From NCBI GenBank assembly GCA_019635875.1, contig JAHBYP010000002.1, positions 434,001 to 498,000 on the forward strand: a DNA stretch of 64,000 nt, given 5' to 3'. The position numbers and the translations under genes are program-made. The notes beneath the pieces are model-generated. The model worked only from the letters and a program-made list of their open reading frames with translations, made no database searches and was not told the origin of the DNA. Positions 28,780 to 37,406 of the stretch are shown one piece after another; the stretch's first letter is position 1, and the number at the start of each line of letters is the position of its first letter. This stretch comes from Alphaproteobacteria bacterium (lineage in GTDB: Bacteria; Pseudomonadota; Alphaproteobacteria; Reyranellales; Reyranellaceae).

Positions 28780-29958
28780 TTACCGCCGGAGCTCGCGCAT
28801 CGCGTTGTCGATGCCGCCGAGCGTCAGCGGATACATGCGGTCGCTCATCAGCTGCTTGAGCAGCTGGATCGAGGGCGTGTACTGCCAGTGGCGCTCGGGC
28901 ACCGGGTTGAGCCAAACCGCGCTGGAGTAGGTGTCGGTGAAGCGCTGCATCCAGACCTGGCCGGCTTCCTCGTTCCAGTGCTCGACCGAGCCGCCGGGAT
29001 AGACGATCTCGTAGGGGCTCATCGAGCCGTCGCCGACGAAGATCACCTTGTAGTCCGAGGGATAGGTGTGCAGCACCTGCGAGGTCGGCGTCGTGTCGGT
29101 GTGGCGCCGGCGATTGTCCTTCCACAGCTTCTCGTACAGGCAGTTGTGGAAGTAGAAGAATTCGAGGTGCTTGAACTCGGTGCGCGCCGCGGAGAACAGC
29201 TCCTCGCAGACGCGGATATGCGCATCCATCGAGCCGCCGATGTCGAACAGCACCAGCACCTTGATCTTGTTCTTGCGCTCCGGGACCATCTTGATGTCGA
29301 GCCAGCCGGCGTTGCGCGCGGTGCTGCGGATCGTGTCGTCGAGATCGAGCTCGGTCTCCAGGCCCTCGCGGGTGAACTTGCGCAGGCGGCGCAGCGCCAT
29401 CTTGATGTTGCGCGTGCCCAGCTCGACGGTGTCGTCGAGGTTCTTGTACTCGCGCTTGTCCCAGACCTTGACCGCGCGGCCCTCGCGGTTCTTGTCCTGG
29501 CCGATGCGAACGCCCTCGGGGTTGAAGCCATAGGCGCCGAACGGTGATGTGCCGGAGGTGCCGATCCACTTGCTGCCGCCCTGGTGACGCTTCTGCTGCT
29601 CCTCGAGACGCTTCTTCAGCGTCTCCATCAGCTTCTCCCAGCCGCCCAGCGCCTCGATCTGCTTCTTCTCCTCCTCGGTCAGAAGCTTCTCGGCCAGCTT
29701 GCGCAGCCATTCCTCCGGAATCTCCGCGGTCGCGGCATCGGCGGCCTTCTCCAGGCCCTTGAAGACGTGGCCGAAGACGCGGTCGAACTTGTCGATGTTG
29801 CGCTCGTCCTTCACCATGATCGAGCGGCTGAGGTAGTAGAAATCGTCGACGCTGTAGTCGGCGAGATGGGCGTCCATCGCCTCGAGCAGCGCCAGGTACT
29901 CCTTGATGGAGACCGGCACCTTGGCGTTCTTGAGCTCGAGGAAGAAATTGGTGAACAT
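28780..29958 (-). CDS. VWA domain protein, CoxE-like, partner of MoxR ATPase
   Basis: A 392-residue protein. The von Willebrand A domain lies in the C-terminal half: KVLVLFDIGGSMDAHIRV is a MIDAS-like start (Asp-x-Gly-Gly-Ser rather than Asp-x-Ser-x-Ser), followed by LEFFYFHNCLYEKLW and a late VIFVGDGSMSPYE. The N-terminal half is Lys/Glu-rich and helical. MoxR-VWA pairs act as chaperones that activate or insert metal into large enzymes. The start at 29958 gives MFTNFFLELK; the longer reading to 30075 is translated repeat sequence. A 166-bp palindromic element separates it from moxR. Confidence 0.87.
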   Translation of the reverse strand: MFTNFFLELKNAKVPVSIKEYLALLEAMDAHLADYSVDDFYYLSRSIMVKDERNIDKFDRVFGHVFKGLEKAADAATAEIPEEWLRKLAEKLLTEEEKKQIEALGGWEKLMETLKKRLEEQQKRHQGGSKWIGTSGTSPFGAYGFNPEGVRIGQDKNREGRAVKVWDKREYKNLDDTVELGTRNIKMALRRLRKFTREGLETELDLDDTIRSTARNAGWLDIKMVPERKNKIKVLVLFDIGGSMDAHIRVCEELFSAARTEFKHLEFFYFHNCLYEKLWKDNRRRHTDTTPTSQVLHTYPSDYKVIFVGDGSMSPYEIVYPGGSVEHWNEEAGQVWMQRFTDTYSSAVWLNPVPERHWQYTPSIQLLKQLMSDRMYPLTLGGIDNAMRELRR

Positions 29959-29979
29959 CGCCGGCCTCTTAACGTCTGT

Positions 29980-30145
29980 CCTTCTCCCCGCGAAGGCGGG
30001 GAGAAGGTGGCGCGAAGCGCCGGATGAGGGGCTTCGCGACCGTCGATCCTGTTTGCCGGGGCTCACGACGCACACCTCGTGTGTTCGACGTGAAGCCCCT
30101 CATCCGCCCTTCGGGCACCTTCTCCCCGCCTTCGCGGGGAGAAGG
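29980..30145 (+). repeat. nested-palindrome element, 166-bp type
   Basis: Both ends are self-palindromic CCTTCTCCCCGC...GCGGGGAGAAGG units. Inside, GGATGAGGGGCTTC pairs with GAAGCCCCTCATCC. One arm carries GGCGCGAAGCGCC and the other GCCCTTCGGGC, the same asymmetric pair of small hairpins found in the ~123-bp element (11547-11670). AACGTC occurs a few bases outside both ends but does not abut them. It sits inside the moxR-VWA transcription unit. Confidence 0.85.
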
Positions 30146-30152
30146 AAAAACG

Positions 30153-30998
30153 TCAGGTCTTCTCGCGCCGCGCCATGAAGGCGAGCCGTTCGAACAGGTG
30201 CACGTCCTGCTCGTTCTTGAGCAGCGCGCCGTGCAGCGGCGGGATCAGCTTGGAGCTGTCCTTGCTGCGCAGCGCGTCCGGCGGAATGTCCTCGACCATC
30301 AGGAGCTTCAGCCAGTCGAGCAGCTCCGAAGTCGAGGGCTTTTTCTTCAGGCCGGGCACGTCGCGGATGTCGTAGAACACCGTCATCGCCTCGCGCACCA
30401 GGTTGCGCTGGATGTCGGGGAAGTGGACGTTGATGATCTCCTGCATCGTCTCCCGGTCGGGGAAGCGGATGTAGTGGAAGAAGCAGCGGCGCAGGAAGGC
30501 GTCCGGCAGCTCCTTCTCGTTGTTCGAGGTGATCATCACGATCGGCCGGTGCTCGGCCTTGACCGTCTCCTGCAGCTCGTAGACGAAGAACTCCATGCGG
30601 TCGAGCTCGAGCAGCAGATCGTTGGGGAACTCGATGTCGGCCTTGTCGATCTCGTCGATCAGCAGCACCGGGCGCTGGGTGCCGGTGAAGGCGTCCCACA
30701 GCTTGCCGCGCTTGATGTAGTTGCGGATGTCCTTGACCCGCTCGTCGCCGAGCTGCGAATCGCGCAGACGGGTGACCGCGTCGTACTCGTAGAGGCCCTG
30801 CTGCGCCTTGGTGGTCGACTTGATGTGCCACTCGATCAGCGGCGCCTTCAGCGCCTTGGACACCTCGTGCGCCAGCACGGTCTTGCCGGTGCCCGGCTCG
30901 CCCTTGACCAGCAGCGGTCGCTGCAGCGCGATGGCGGCGTTGACCGCGACCCGCAGATCGTCGCTGGCGACGTAGTTGTCGGTACCCGTGAACTTCAT
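30153..30998 (-). CDS. MoxR family AAA+ ATPase
   Basis: A 281-residue AAA+ protein. Walker A is GEPGTGKT (residues 33-40), Walker B is RPVLLIDEIDKAD, sensor-1 is IVMITSNNEKELPDAFLRR with its arginine finger, and the C-terminal lid follows. MoxR ATPases work with VWA-domain proteins in maturation of enzyme complexes such as methanol or CO dehydrogenase; no such dehydrogenase lies in this window. It is followed on the same strand by the VWA partner after the 166-bp repeat. A weak GGAAAG site precedes the ATG. Confidence 0.9.
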   Translation of the reverse strand: MKFTGTDNYVASDDLRVAVNAAIALQRPLLVKGEPGTGKTVLAHEVSKALKAPLIEWHIKSTTKAQQGLYEYDAVTRLRDSQLGDERVKDIRNYIKRGKLWDAFTGTQRPVLLIDEIDKADIEFPNDLLLELDRMEFFVYELQETVKAEHRPIVMITSNNEKELPDAFLRRCFFHYIRFPDRETMQEIINVHFPDIQRNLVREAMTVFYDIRDVPGLKKKPSTSELLDWLKLLMVEDIPPDALRSKDSSKLIPPLHGALLKNEQDVHLFERLAFMARREKT

Positions 30999-31127
30999 GT
31001 CAGGTCTTTCCGGATTTCGTCATTTGTTCCCACCGTTCACGTTAGACGCGGGCCGGGGCACTGACAAGGCAACCGCCTGTCGCGCCTGCGTTGCGGCGGG
31101 CGCGCAAGCGCCGCTGTGCGGAACGGC

Positions 31128-32423
31128 TCAGCCGTTGCGCCGCAGCACTTCACCGGCAAGGTAGAGCGAGCCGCAGACGAGGATGCGGAAGGGGCCGGGC
31201 TCGCTCGCCAGCAGGTCCTCGACGGCCGTCGCCACGTTGTCGGCCGGCAGGCAGCGCAGGCCGACCTCCTCGGCCCGGGTGCAGGCCTGTTGCGGGGTGA
31301 AGGCGGCATGGCCGGGAATCGGCACGGCGCGGGCCGAGACGGCGTGGCGGGCCAGCGGCCGCAGGAAGCCCGAGGCGTCCTTGGTGGTCATCATGCCGAA
31401 CACCAGATGCAGCGGCAGCGCCGCCGGTTCGGCCGCCCAGGCCCGCGCCTGCGCGCCCAGCACCAACCCGCAATCCTCGTTGTGGCCGCCGTCGAGCCAG
31501 ATCTCCGCGCCCGGCGGCATCGAATCGGGCAGCGGGCCACGCAACAGGCGCTGCAGCCGCGCCGGCCATTCGACCGTCGACAGCCCGCGCCGCACCGCCT
31601 GGTCGTCGATCGCCATGCCGCGCGCGCGCAGGCGCTCGACGCAGGCGATGGCGGTGCCGGCGTTGTCGAGCTGGTGCGCGCCCGTAAGATTGGGCGCCGG
31701 CAGGTCGAGCCCCAGCAGGGCACTCTCGTAGCGAAAGCCGCTGTCCGTCGGCGTGACGCTCCACTCGCGGCCCATGCGGAAGAGCGGCGCGCCGAGTCTC
31801 AGCGCCGCCTCCTCGATCACGCGCGCCGGTGCCTCGCGCTGGCGGCCGACGACGACCGGCGCGGCCGCCTTGACGATGCCGGCCTTCTCGCCGGCGATCT
31901 TCTCCAGCGTGTCACCGAGGAAGCCGGTGTGGTCGATGCCGATGGGCGTGATGGCGCTCACCGCCGGCTGATCGACGACGTTGGTGGCGTCGAAGCGCCC
32001 GCCCAATCCGACCTCGAGCACCAGCAGCTCGGCCGGGATGGCGGCGAAGACATCGAGCGCCGCCGCCGTGACGATCTCGAAGAAGGTGATCGGATCATCG
32101 CCGTTTGCCGCCTCGCAGGCCTCGATCGCCGCCTCCAGCGTGTCGTCGTCGATGATCGTGCCGGCGAGGCGGATCCGCTCGTTGAAGCGCACGAGGTGGG
32201 GCGAGGTGTAGACGTGCACGCGGTAGCCCGCCGCCTCGGCCATGGCGCGCATATAGGCGCACAGCGAGCCCTTGCCGTTGGTGCCGGCGACATGCACCAC
32301 GGGCGGCAGGCGCCGCTCGGGGTTGCCCATGCGGTCGAGCAGGCGCTTGAGACGGGCGAAGTCGAGATCGATGACGCGCGGATGGCGCGCCATGAGGCGT
32401 GCGACAAGCGCTTCCGTGGACAT
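31128..32423 (-). CDS. folC: dihydrofolate synthase / folylpolyglutamate synthase
   Basis: A 431-residue Mur-ligase-family enzyme that adds glutamate to dihydropteroate and to folates using ATP. The P-loop VAGTNGKGS (about residues 45-53), LEVGLGGRFDATN, GIDHTGFLGDT and a C-terminal domain with LDGGHNEDC and VFGMMTTKD are typical. It follows accD on the same strand, the order seen in many alphaproteobacteria (accD-folC). A ~67-bp hairpin repeat lies between the two genes, and the ATG has no strong ribosome binding site. Genes for the rest of folate synthesis are elsewhere. Confidence 0.92.
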   Translation of the reverse strand: MSTEALVARLMARHPRVIDLDFARLKRLLDRMGNPERRLPPVVHVAGTNGKGSLCAYMRAMAEAAGYRVHVYTSPHLVRFNERIRLAGTIIDDDTLEAAIEACEAANGDDPITFFEIVTAAALDVFAAIPAELLVLEVGLGGRFDATNVVDQPAVSAITPIGIDHTGFLGDTLEKIAGEKAGIVKAAAPVVVGRQREAPARVIEEAALRLGAPLFRMGREWSVTPTDSGFRYESALLGLDLPAPNLTGAHQLDNAGTAIACVERLRARGMAIDDQAVRRGLSTVEWPARLQRLLRGPLPDSMPPGAEIWLDGGHNEDCGLVLGAQARAWAAEPAALPLHLVFGMMTTKDASGFLRPLARHAVSARAVPIPGHAAFTPQQACTRAEEVGLRCLPADNVATAVEDLLASEPGPFRILVCGSLYLAGEVLRRNG

Positions 32424-32449
32424 GGGAGGGACTCTCTAACGCGGAGCCC

Positions 32450-32516
32450 TGTCATCCCGAGCGCAGCGAGGGATCTTTACGTTGAGAAAAGATCCCTCGC
32501 TGCGCTCGGGATGACA
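32450..32516 (-). repeat. 65-bp TGTCAT hairpin element, copy 3
   Basis: Arms GAGCGCAGCGAGGGATC and GATCCCTCGCTGCGCTC are exactly complementary, framed by TGTCAT and ATGACA. It lies between accD and folC, within a presumed single transcript. Confidence 0.85.
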
Positions 32517-32544
32517 GATGAACTCGGCCCACACGGACTGCGCC

Positions 32545-33414
32545 CTAAGCCGCCTCGGCGGCCGGCCGCTTCATCAGGATGGAGATGATGCGCGCCAGCG
32601 TGTCGCGCAGCTCGTGGCGGTGCACGACGAGATCGACCATGCCGTGCTTGTACTGGAACTCGGCGCGCTGGAAATCCGGCGGCGGCGTCTCGCGGATCGC
32701 CGCCTGGGTTACGCGCTGGCCCGAGAAGCCGATCAGCGAGCCGGGCTCGGCGATGTGGATGTCGCCCAGCATGGCGAGCGAGGCTGTGACGCCACCGGTG
32801 GTCGGATCGGTCAGCACGACGATGTAGGGCAGGCCGGCTTCCTTGACCTCTCGCACCGCGATGGTGGTGCGCGGCATCTGCATCAGCGAAAGGATGCCCT
32901 CCTGCATGCGCGCGCCGCCCGAGGCCGAGAACAGGATCAGCGGCGCGTTCTTCTGCACGGCGATGCGGGCCGCGGTCACCACGCCCTCGCCCACCGCCAT
33001 GCCCATCGAGCCGCCCATGAAGCCGAAATCGAAGATCGCGACGACGGCCGGCTGGCCCTCCATCTCGCCGCTGGCGACGACGATGCCGTCGCCGCCAGGC
33101 CCGGCCTGCGACTGCGCCTCCTTCAGCCGGTCGATGTAGCGCTTCTGGTCGCGGAACTTCAGCGGATCGACGATCGGCCTGGGCACGGCATGGACCTCGT
33201 GCTTGCCGCCGTCGAAGAGGTGCGGCAGGCGCTGCAGCGGCCGGATCCGCAGATGGTGGTTGCAGTGGTTGCAGACCTGCTGGTTGGTCTCGAGGTCGCG
33301 GTGGAACAGCATCTGTTCGCACGCCGGGCACTTCAGCCACAGATTCTCCGGCGCTTCCTTGCGCGCCACCAGCGCCCTGAGCTTGGGTCGCACGAAATTG
33401 GTCAGCCAGTTCAT
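32545..33414 (-). CDS. accD: acetyl-CoA carboxylase carboxyltransferase subunit beta
   Basis: A 289-residue protein, the usual size of AccD. A four-Cys zinc ribbon is formed by Cys29, Cys32, Cys48 and Cys51 (KCPACEQ ... CNHCNHH), followed by the crotonase-fold carboxyltransferase domain with SGEMEGQPAVVAIFDFGFMGGSMG and FSASGGARMQEG. With AccA it transfers the carboxyl group from biotin to acetyl-CoA, giving malonyl-CoA for fatty-acid synthesis. In related bacteria it directly follows trpA; here about 4 kb of other genes intervene. Start ATG at 33414. Confidence 0.95.
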   Translation of the reverse strand: MNWLTNFVRPKLRALVARKEAPENLWLKCPACEQMLFHRDLETNQQVCNHCNHHLRIRPLQRLPHLFDGGKHEVHAVPRPIVDPLKFRDQKRYIDRLKEAQSQAGPGGDGIVVASGEMEGQPAVVAIFDFGFMGGSMGMAVGEGVVTAARIAVQKNAPLILFSASGGARMQEGILSLMQMPRTTIAVREVKEAGLPYIVVLTDPTTGGVTASLAMLGDIHIAEPGSLIGFSGQRVTQAAIRETPPPDFQRAEFQYKHGMVDLVVHRHELRDTLARIISILMKRPAAEAA

Positions 33415-33485
33415 GCCCGCCCTATGGCACGATTGCAGGGGCCGGAAAAGACCGGTCTTCCCCTCCCCGGGAGAAGGTTAGGGCT

Positions 33486-34718
33486 CTAACGCCACAGCCC
33501 CCCGAACGGCCGCACCAGCTCGGTCGGCCGCTTGACGAGGCAGAATCTGCGCCGGGCCTGGTAGTCGGCGCAGAGCTTCTCGGCCACGCCCGGCTCGAGG
33601 TCGGCGATGATGGTGGCGAAACGGCGCGACTTGTTGGCGGTGACGTCGACGATCCATTCGCGGCCGATCCAGGCCTGCTTCAGCTCCACCAGCCGCGCCT
33701 GGGCCGCGACATGCGCCGCGCGCGCCTGCTGCAGGTTGAGGAAGGTGCCGACCCAGGCGCCGTTGCCGGGATAGTCGTAGCGGTAGGGCGAGCAGCTGAA
33801 ATCGTCGAGCACGATGGGCGCCTGGCCGCCGCTGCTGGCCGGCAGCTGGAACAGCTTCTGGCCCGAGCCGGCGCTCTTCTTGGCGAAGGCCTCGTCGAAC
33901 AGCCTGACCATCGCCTCGTCGCGCAGGTCGGAGCGGCGGAAGCCCAGCGCCACGCCGATCAGCCGCCGCCCATCGCGCGTCGCCGAGGCCACGAGGTTGA
34001 AGCCGGAGGAGCACAGGAAGCCCGTCTTCAGCCCGTCGGCGCCGGGATATTTCTCGAGGAAGCGCACCGAGTGGGTGATGCGCGCGCCGCGGATGATCAC
34101 CTCGTTCTGGGTGAAATAGGCGTATCTGTCGGGGAAGTCGCGGATCAGCGCCATCGCCAGGGTCGCCATGTCGCGCGCCGTCGTCACCTGCGCCGGATCC
34201 TTCCAGCCGCTTGGATTGCGGAAGTTCGAGCCGGTCATGCCCAGCCGCTTCGCCGTGGCGTTCATGCGCTGGGCGAAGGCCGGCTCGGAGCCCGCCAGGC
34301 GCTCGCCGACCGCCACGGCGACATCGTTGGCCGAGCGCAGGATCAGGGCCAGGATCGCCTGCTCGATGCTGATGGTGGCGCCGGCCGGCAGCACCAGCTT
34401 CGACGGCTGCTGGTTGTAGGCGTAGGGCGAGAAGGCGAGCTGGTCGGTGAGCCGGATCCTGCCGGCCTTCAGGTCCTCGAACAGCAGATACAGGGTCATC
34501 ATCTTGGTCAGCGATGCCGGATACCAAGGCGCGCTGGCATCGCGCTGATGCAGCACCTCGCCGCTATGCATGTCGACGACCAGCGAGGGGCCGGCCTGCA
34601 CCGGCCCGGTCGGCGTCGGCAGGACGCCGCGTTGCGCCAGCGCCGGTGGGCCGAGAGCGACGAGGGCAAGAAGGGCTGTGAGTACGAGGAGGAGGCGGCG
34701 CAACACGGAGACGGACAT
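33486..34718 (-). CDS. D-alanyl-D-alanine carboxypeptidase (PBP5/DacA-like)
   Basis: A 410-residue exported serine peptidase of the S11 family. A signal peptide ends at PALAQ (about residue 29). The active-site motifs are complete: Ser69-Leu-Thr-Lys72 (PASLTKMM), Ser129-Ala-Asn131 and Lys231-Thr-Gly. It removes the terminal D-alanine from peptidoglycan stem peptides, trimming cross-link donors. The start at 34718 gives a normal signal; the longer reading to 34754 adds unlikely residues. The C-terminal part lacks an obvious amphipathic anchor helix. It lies upstream of accD on the same strand. Confidence 0.9.
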   Translation of the reverse strand: MSVSVLRRLLLVLTALLALVALGPPALAQRGVLPTPTGPVQAGPSLVVDMHSGEVLHQRDASAPWYPASLTKMMTLYLLFEDLKAGRIRLTDQLAFSPYAYNQQPSKLVLPAGATISIEQAILALILRSANDVAVAVGERLAGSEPAFAQRMNATAKRLGMTGSNFRNPSGWKDPAQVTTARDMATLAMALIRDFPDRYAYFTQNEVIIRGARITHSVRFLEKYPGADGLKTGFLCSSGFNLVASATRDGRRLIGVALGFRRSDLRDEAMVRLFDEAFAKKSAGSGQKLFQLPASSGGQAPIVLDDFSCSPYRYDYPGNGAWVGTFLNLQQARAAHVAAQARLVELKQAWIGREWIVDVTANKSRRFATIIADLEPGVAEKLCADYQARRRFCLVKRPTELVRPFGGLWR

Positions 34719-34784
34719 GTGCGCAATTCTAGCGCAACCGCGCGGCCTTGGCATGGCCGCGATGGCGGCTTATGTCAGTAAACC

Positions 34785-35447
34785 ATGATCAAGATCGCTG
34801 TCTGTCCGGTCACGCCGTTCCAGCAGAACTGCTCCCTCGTCTGGTGCGAGGAAACCAGGCACGGCGCGCTGGTCGATCCGGGCGGCGACCTCGAGCGCCT
34901 GAAGGACGCGGTGACGCAGACCGGCATGACAGTCGCCAAGGTCATGCTGACCCACGGCCATGTCGATCACGCTTCGGCCGCCGGCGCCATCGCCGAGCAT
35001 TACGGCGTGCAGATCGAGGGCCCGCACGAAGGTGACCGCTACCTGATCGAGGGCCTGCCCGACTCCAACCGCAAGTACGGCTTCACCGTACCCGAGCCCT
35101 TCCTGCCGCATCGCTGGCTCAAGGACGGCGACACGGTCGAGCTCGGCAAGCTCAGCTTCGATGTCGTGCACTGCCCCGGCCACACGCCGGGCCATGTCGT
35201 GTTCGTCAACACGCACGAGAAGGCGCGCATCGCCTTCGTCGGTGACGTGCTGTTCCGCGGCTCGGTGGGCCGCACCGACTTCCCCAAGGGAAATCAGGAG
35301 CAGCTCTTCCACTCGATCCGCAAGAAGCTGTTCCCGCTGGGCGACGACATCGGCTTCGTGCCCGGTCATGGCCAGACCTCGACCTTCGGCTGGGAACGCA
35401 AGACCAACCCCTTTGTCTGCGACATGCTGTTCGAGGACGAGACGTAA
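34785..35447 (+). CDS. MBL-fold metallo-hydrolase (glyoxalase II-like, YcbL type)
   Basis: A 220-residue metallo-beta-lactamase-fold protein. The metal motif is His57-Gly-His59-Val-Asp61-His62 (LTHGHVDHASAAG), with a further His in VHCPGHTPGH, an Asp in FVGDVLFRGSVGRTDFP and the final His in FVPGHGQTSTFG. This arrangement matches the single-domain YcbL/hydroxyacylglutathione hydrolase-like group. It would hydrolyse thioesters such as S-lactoylglutathione. It is divergent from the carboxypeptidase gene and immediately precedes the damaged glycosidase-like gene. Confidence 0.88.
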   Translation: MIKIAVCPVTPFQQNCSLVWCEETRHGALVDPGGDLERLKDAVTQTGMTVAKVMLTHGHVDHASAAGAIAEHYGVQIEGPHEGDRYLIEGLPDSNRKYGFTVPEPFLPHRWLKDGDTVELGKLSFDVVHCPGHTPGHVVFVNTHEKARIAFVGDVLFRGSVGRTDFPKGNQEQLFHSIRKKLFPLGDDIGFVPGHGQTSTFGWERKTNPFVCDMLFEDET

Positions 35448-35449
35448 GC

Positions 35450-36504
35450 GTGCCGCGCTTCGTCGCCGAGCTGGCGCCGGCCGCGCCGCTGGCGCTGCAA
35501 GCGCCGCCGCTCGATCGCGTCGACTGCAACTCGTCCGTCCACGTACACGCCGATCGCACTACCGCCGCGCCGGCCCGGCCGGCGGCAGCACCGGCGATGT
35601 CGGCATCGCCGGGCTGGGCGCGCCGCAGGCCGTGCGCCTGCTCGACGATCCGGACCCCAAGGTCGGCAAGTGGATCGAATCGACCTGGCGCGCGCCCGAT
35701 GGCCGGCTCTACGGCTGGTATCACGCCGAGGAGCGCATCGAGAGCAAGACGGCGCCATTCGTGCCGCATATCGGCGCGCTGCGCTCCGACGACGACGGGC
35801 TGAGCTGGCAGGTGCTGGGCGAGGTGCTGCGGGGGCCATCAAATCAGATCGATCTCCTCGCCGGCAATGGATTCATGGCCGGCGGCTACGGCGACTTCAG
35901 CGTCGTGCCCAACCGCGATGGCCCCTATCTCCACATGCTGTTCAGCAGCTACGTGGCGGACGAGCGCGCGCAGGGTGTCTGCGCCGCGCGCTGCCTCGTG
36001 ACGAAGCGCGACGCGCCGCGCTTCGAGGTGTGGAGCGGCGGCACCTGGCAAGCGGCCGACAGCGCCCTGCCCACGCCGCTCTGGCCGGCCGTATGCGGCT
36101 GGCACGACGTCCATCCCGACTGCTTCTGGGGCCCGTCGGTCCACTTCAACCGCGATCTCGGCGTCTATGTCATGCTGCTCAGCCACACCGCCGGGCCCTA
36201 TTCCGGCTTCCATTCCGCGGCCAACGCCGTCTCGTTCAACGCCACGCCCGAACGGCCTGACGCCTGGAGCGCGCCGATCCGCATCGTCGAGGGCGGCGGC
36301 TGGTATCCGCAGGTCGTCGGCCTGGGCGCGAACGACGGCGACACGCTTTCGGGCGCCGAGGCGCGGCTGTTCATCAGCGGCCTGTCGGCCTGGCACATCC
36401 GCTTCCGCGCGGCCCGCGACGAGACCGACCTGCCGACACCGACGAAGCTGCCGCGCGAGACCATGATCGCGCTGGGCAAGTCGCTGGGCGCCAAGGGCGC
36501 TTGA
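35450..36504 (+). pseudogene. glycosidase/sialidase-like beta-propeller gene with frameshift in the N-terminal region
   Basis: A GTG at 35450, two bases after the MBL stop, opens a frame reading PRFVAELAPAAPLALQAPP then LDRVDCNSSVH, which resembles the start of GH43/sialidase-like proteins. Around 35540-35565 the coding pattern moves to another frame (SHYRRAGPAGGSTGDVGIAG) and continues intact to 36504: KWIESTWRAPDGRLYGWYH, ALRSDDDGLSWQVLGEV, AGGYGDFSVV, DCFWGPSVHFNRDLG and EGGGWYPQVVGLGA. Repeated Asp-box-like strands fit a five-bladed propeller. Either one indel has broken the gene, the read has an error, or translation starts at GTG 35632 (290 residues). No signal peptide is seen. Confidence 0.6.
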
Positions 36505-36560
36505 TCGTCGAGACCAGCTCGTTGCCCGCGACATGCTGCTTGACCACGAGCCGTGGATCT

Positions 36561-37160
36561 TCAACCTCTCAACGCCTTCCCGCCCGAGGCGACGATCCTG
36601 GCATTGAGCACAGCAAATCGACTCGAGTCGCGAATTTCCACCGTGCCGTCGATCTTCTGAACGATCGCTGTCGGAATCCGGGTCCGAACATCGAGAACGA
36701 TCGCATCGTCAGCTTCAGCCCAGTACTCAGGCAAGTGCATCAGACCGCGCCGATGTCGCCGCCGGATCGTATCAGTGTCGATGTTGTGCCCACCGAGCAT
36801 GACGCGCTGCTTCACGCGGCTTTCGTTCAGGCTCGAATGCGCTGTGAACAAAAAGATGAGGCGCAGGCTGTAGCCGCGCGATCGCGCTCTGCCGGCGAAG
36901 TTGAGAAGCGTACGCGTGGCCATCGTCGTTTCCACACAGAACGATCGGCCTTCAGACAGCAGCACCTCGCGCGTCGAAAGCATCTGCCGCCCGGCGCGCA
37001 TCGCCACCGCCTGCACGTCGTCGGCGTCCAGGTCTCGCGCCATGTCATCGGCATTGAGGAAGGCGCCCGCCGCTGCCAGTTCCTGAAGATTCTCGCGCGC
37101 ATAGGTCGACTTGCCGGCGCCGTTCGGTCCAGCCAGCAGAGTCAGGACAGGCGCGCTCAA
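36561..37160 (-). CDS. zeta-toxin-like P-loop kinase/ATPase
   Basis: A 199-residue P-loop protein. Walker A is AGPNGAGKST at residues 10-19, followed by FLNADDMARD, the zeta-toxin-like stretch that carries the catalytic Asp, and by SFCVETTMATRTLLNF. Proteins of this kind (COG4185, predicted ABC-type ATPase or zeta-like) are often toxins that phosphorylate UDP-N-acetylglucosamine, though the activity of this branch is not established. The ATG overlaps the stop of the small gene upstream (ATGA at 37157-37160), the tight coupling expected of a toxin-antitoxin pair with the antitoxin first. Confidence 0.75.
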   Translation of the reverse strand: MSAPVLTLLAGPNGAGKSTYARENLQELAAAGAFLNADDMARDLDADDVQAVAMRAGRQMLSTREVLLSEGRSFCVETTMATRTLLNFAGRARSRGYSLRLIFLFTAHSSLNESRVKQRVMLGGHNIDTDTIRRRHRRGLMHLPEYWAEADDAIVLDVRTRIPTAIVQKIDGTVEIRDSSRFAVLNARIVASGGKALRG

Positions 37161-37363
37161 TTTGCCTGCGGATCGCGCGACGGCAATGGGGAGCCGACAC
37201 GTTCGATCGCGACGCGTCGGCCGTCGGGGTAGACCGCGAAGACGTGATGGTCGTCGGCTTCAAAGACCGGAACGCCGCGCGCATGGGAATCCCGTACGGC
37301 ATTCGCCACGGCGTTCCGGTGGCCCTGCACCATTTCGTCGAAAATCGACTTGTTGCCGGTCAT
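37157..37363 (-). CDS. small protein paired with zeta-like toxin (putative antitoxin)
   Basis: A 68-residue protein beginning MTGNKSIFDEMVQGHRNAV, mixed charged, with no recognisable domain. It directly precedes the zeta-like gene and overlaps it by four bases. The pattern VFAVYPDGRRVAIERVG is seen in small partners of COG4185 proteins, but I cannot name a family with confidence. The start at 37363 is preferred; the reading can extend to 37432 but then overlaps the trpA 3' end. The antitoxin role is inferred from position. Confidence 0.6.
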   Translation of the reverse strand: MTGNKSIFDEMVQGHRNAVANAVRDSHARGVPVFEADDHHVFAVYPDGRRVAIERVGSPLPSRDPQAN

Positions 37364-37406
37364 GGCGCTGAATCTAGGCGCGCAAGACCTCGGCCACAAG
37401 GTACCG

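Noticed and set aside
29959-30075. N-terminal extension of the VWA gene
   Set aside because: These 39 codons are the translated 166-bp repeat plus spacer; MFTNFFLELK at 29958 is the family-like start.
29971-30154. AACGTC on both sides of the 166-bp element as a target duplication
   Set aside because: The copies are three bases away from each element end rather than abutting, and six bases could match by chance.
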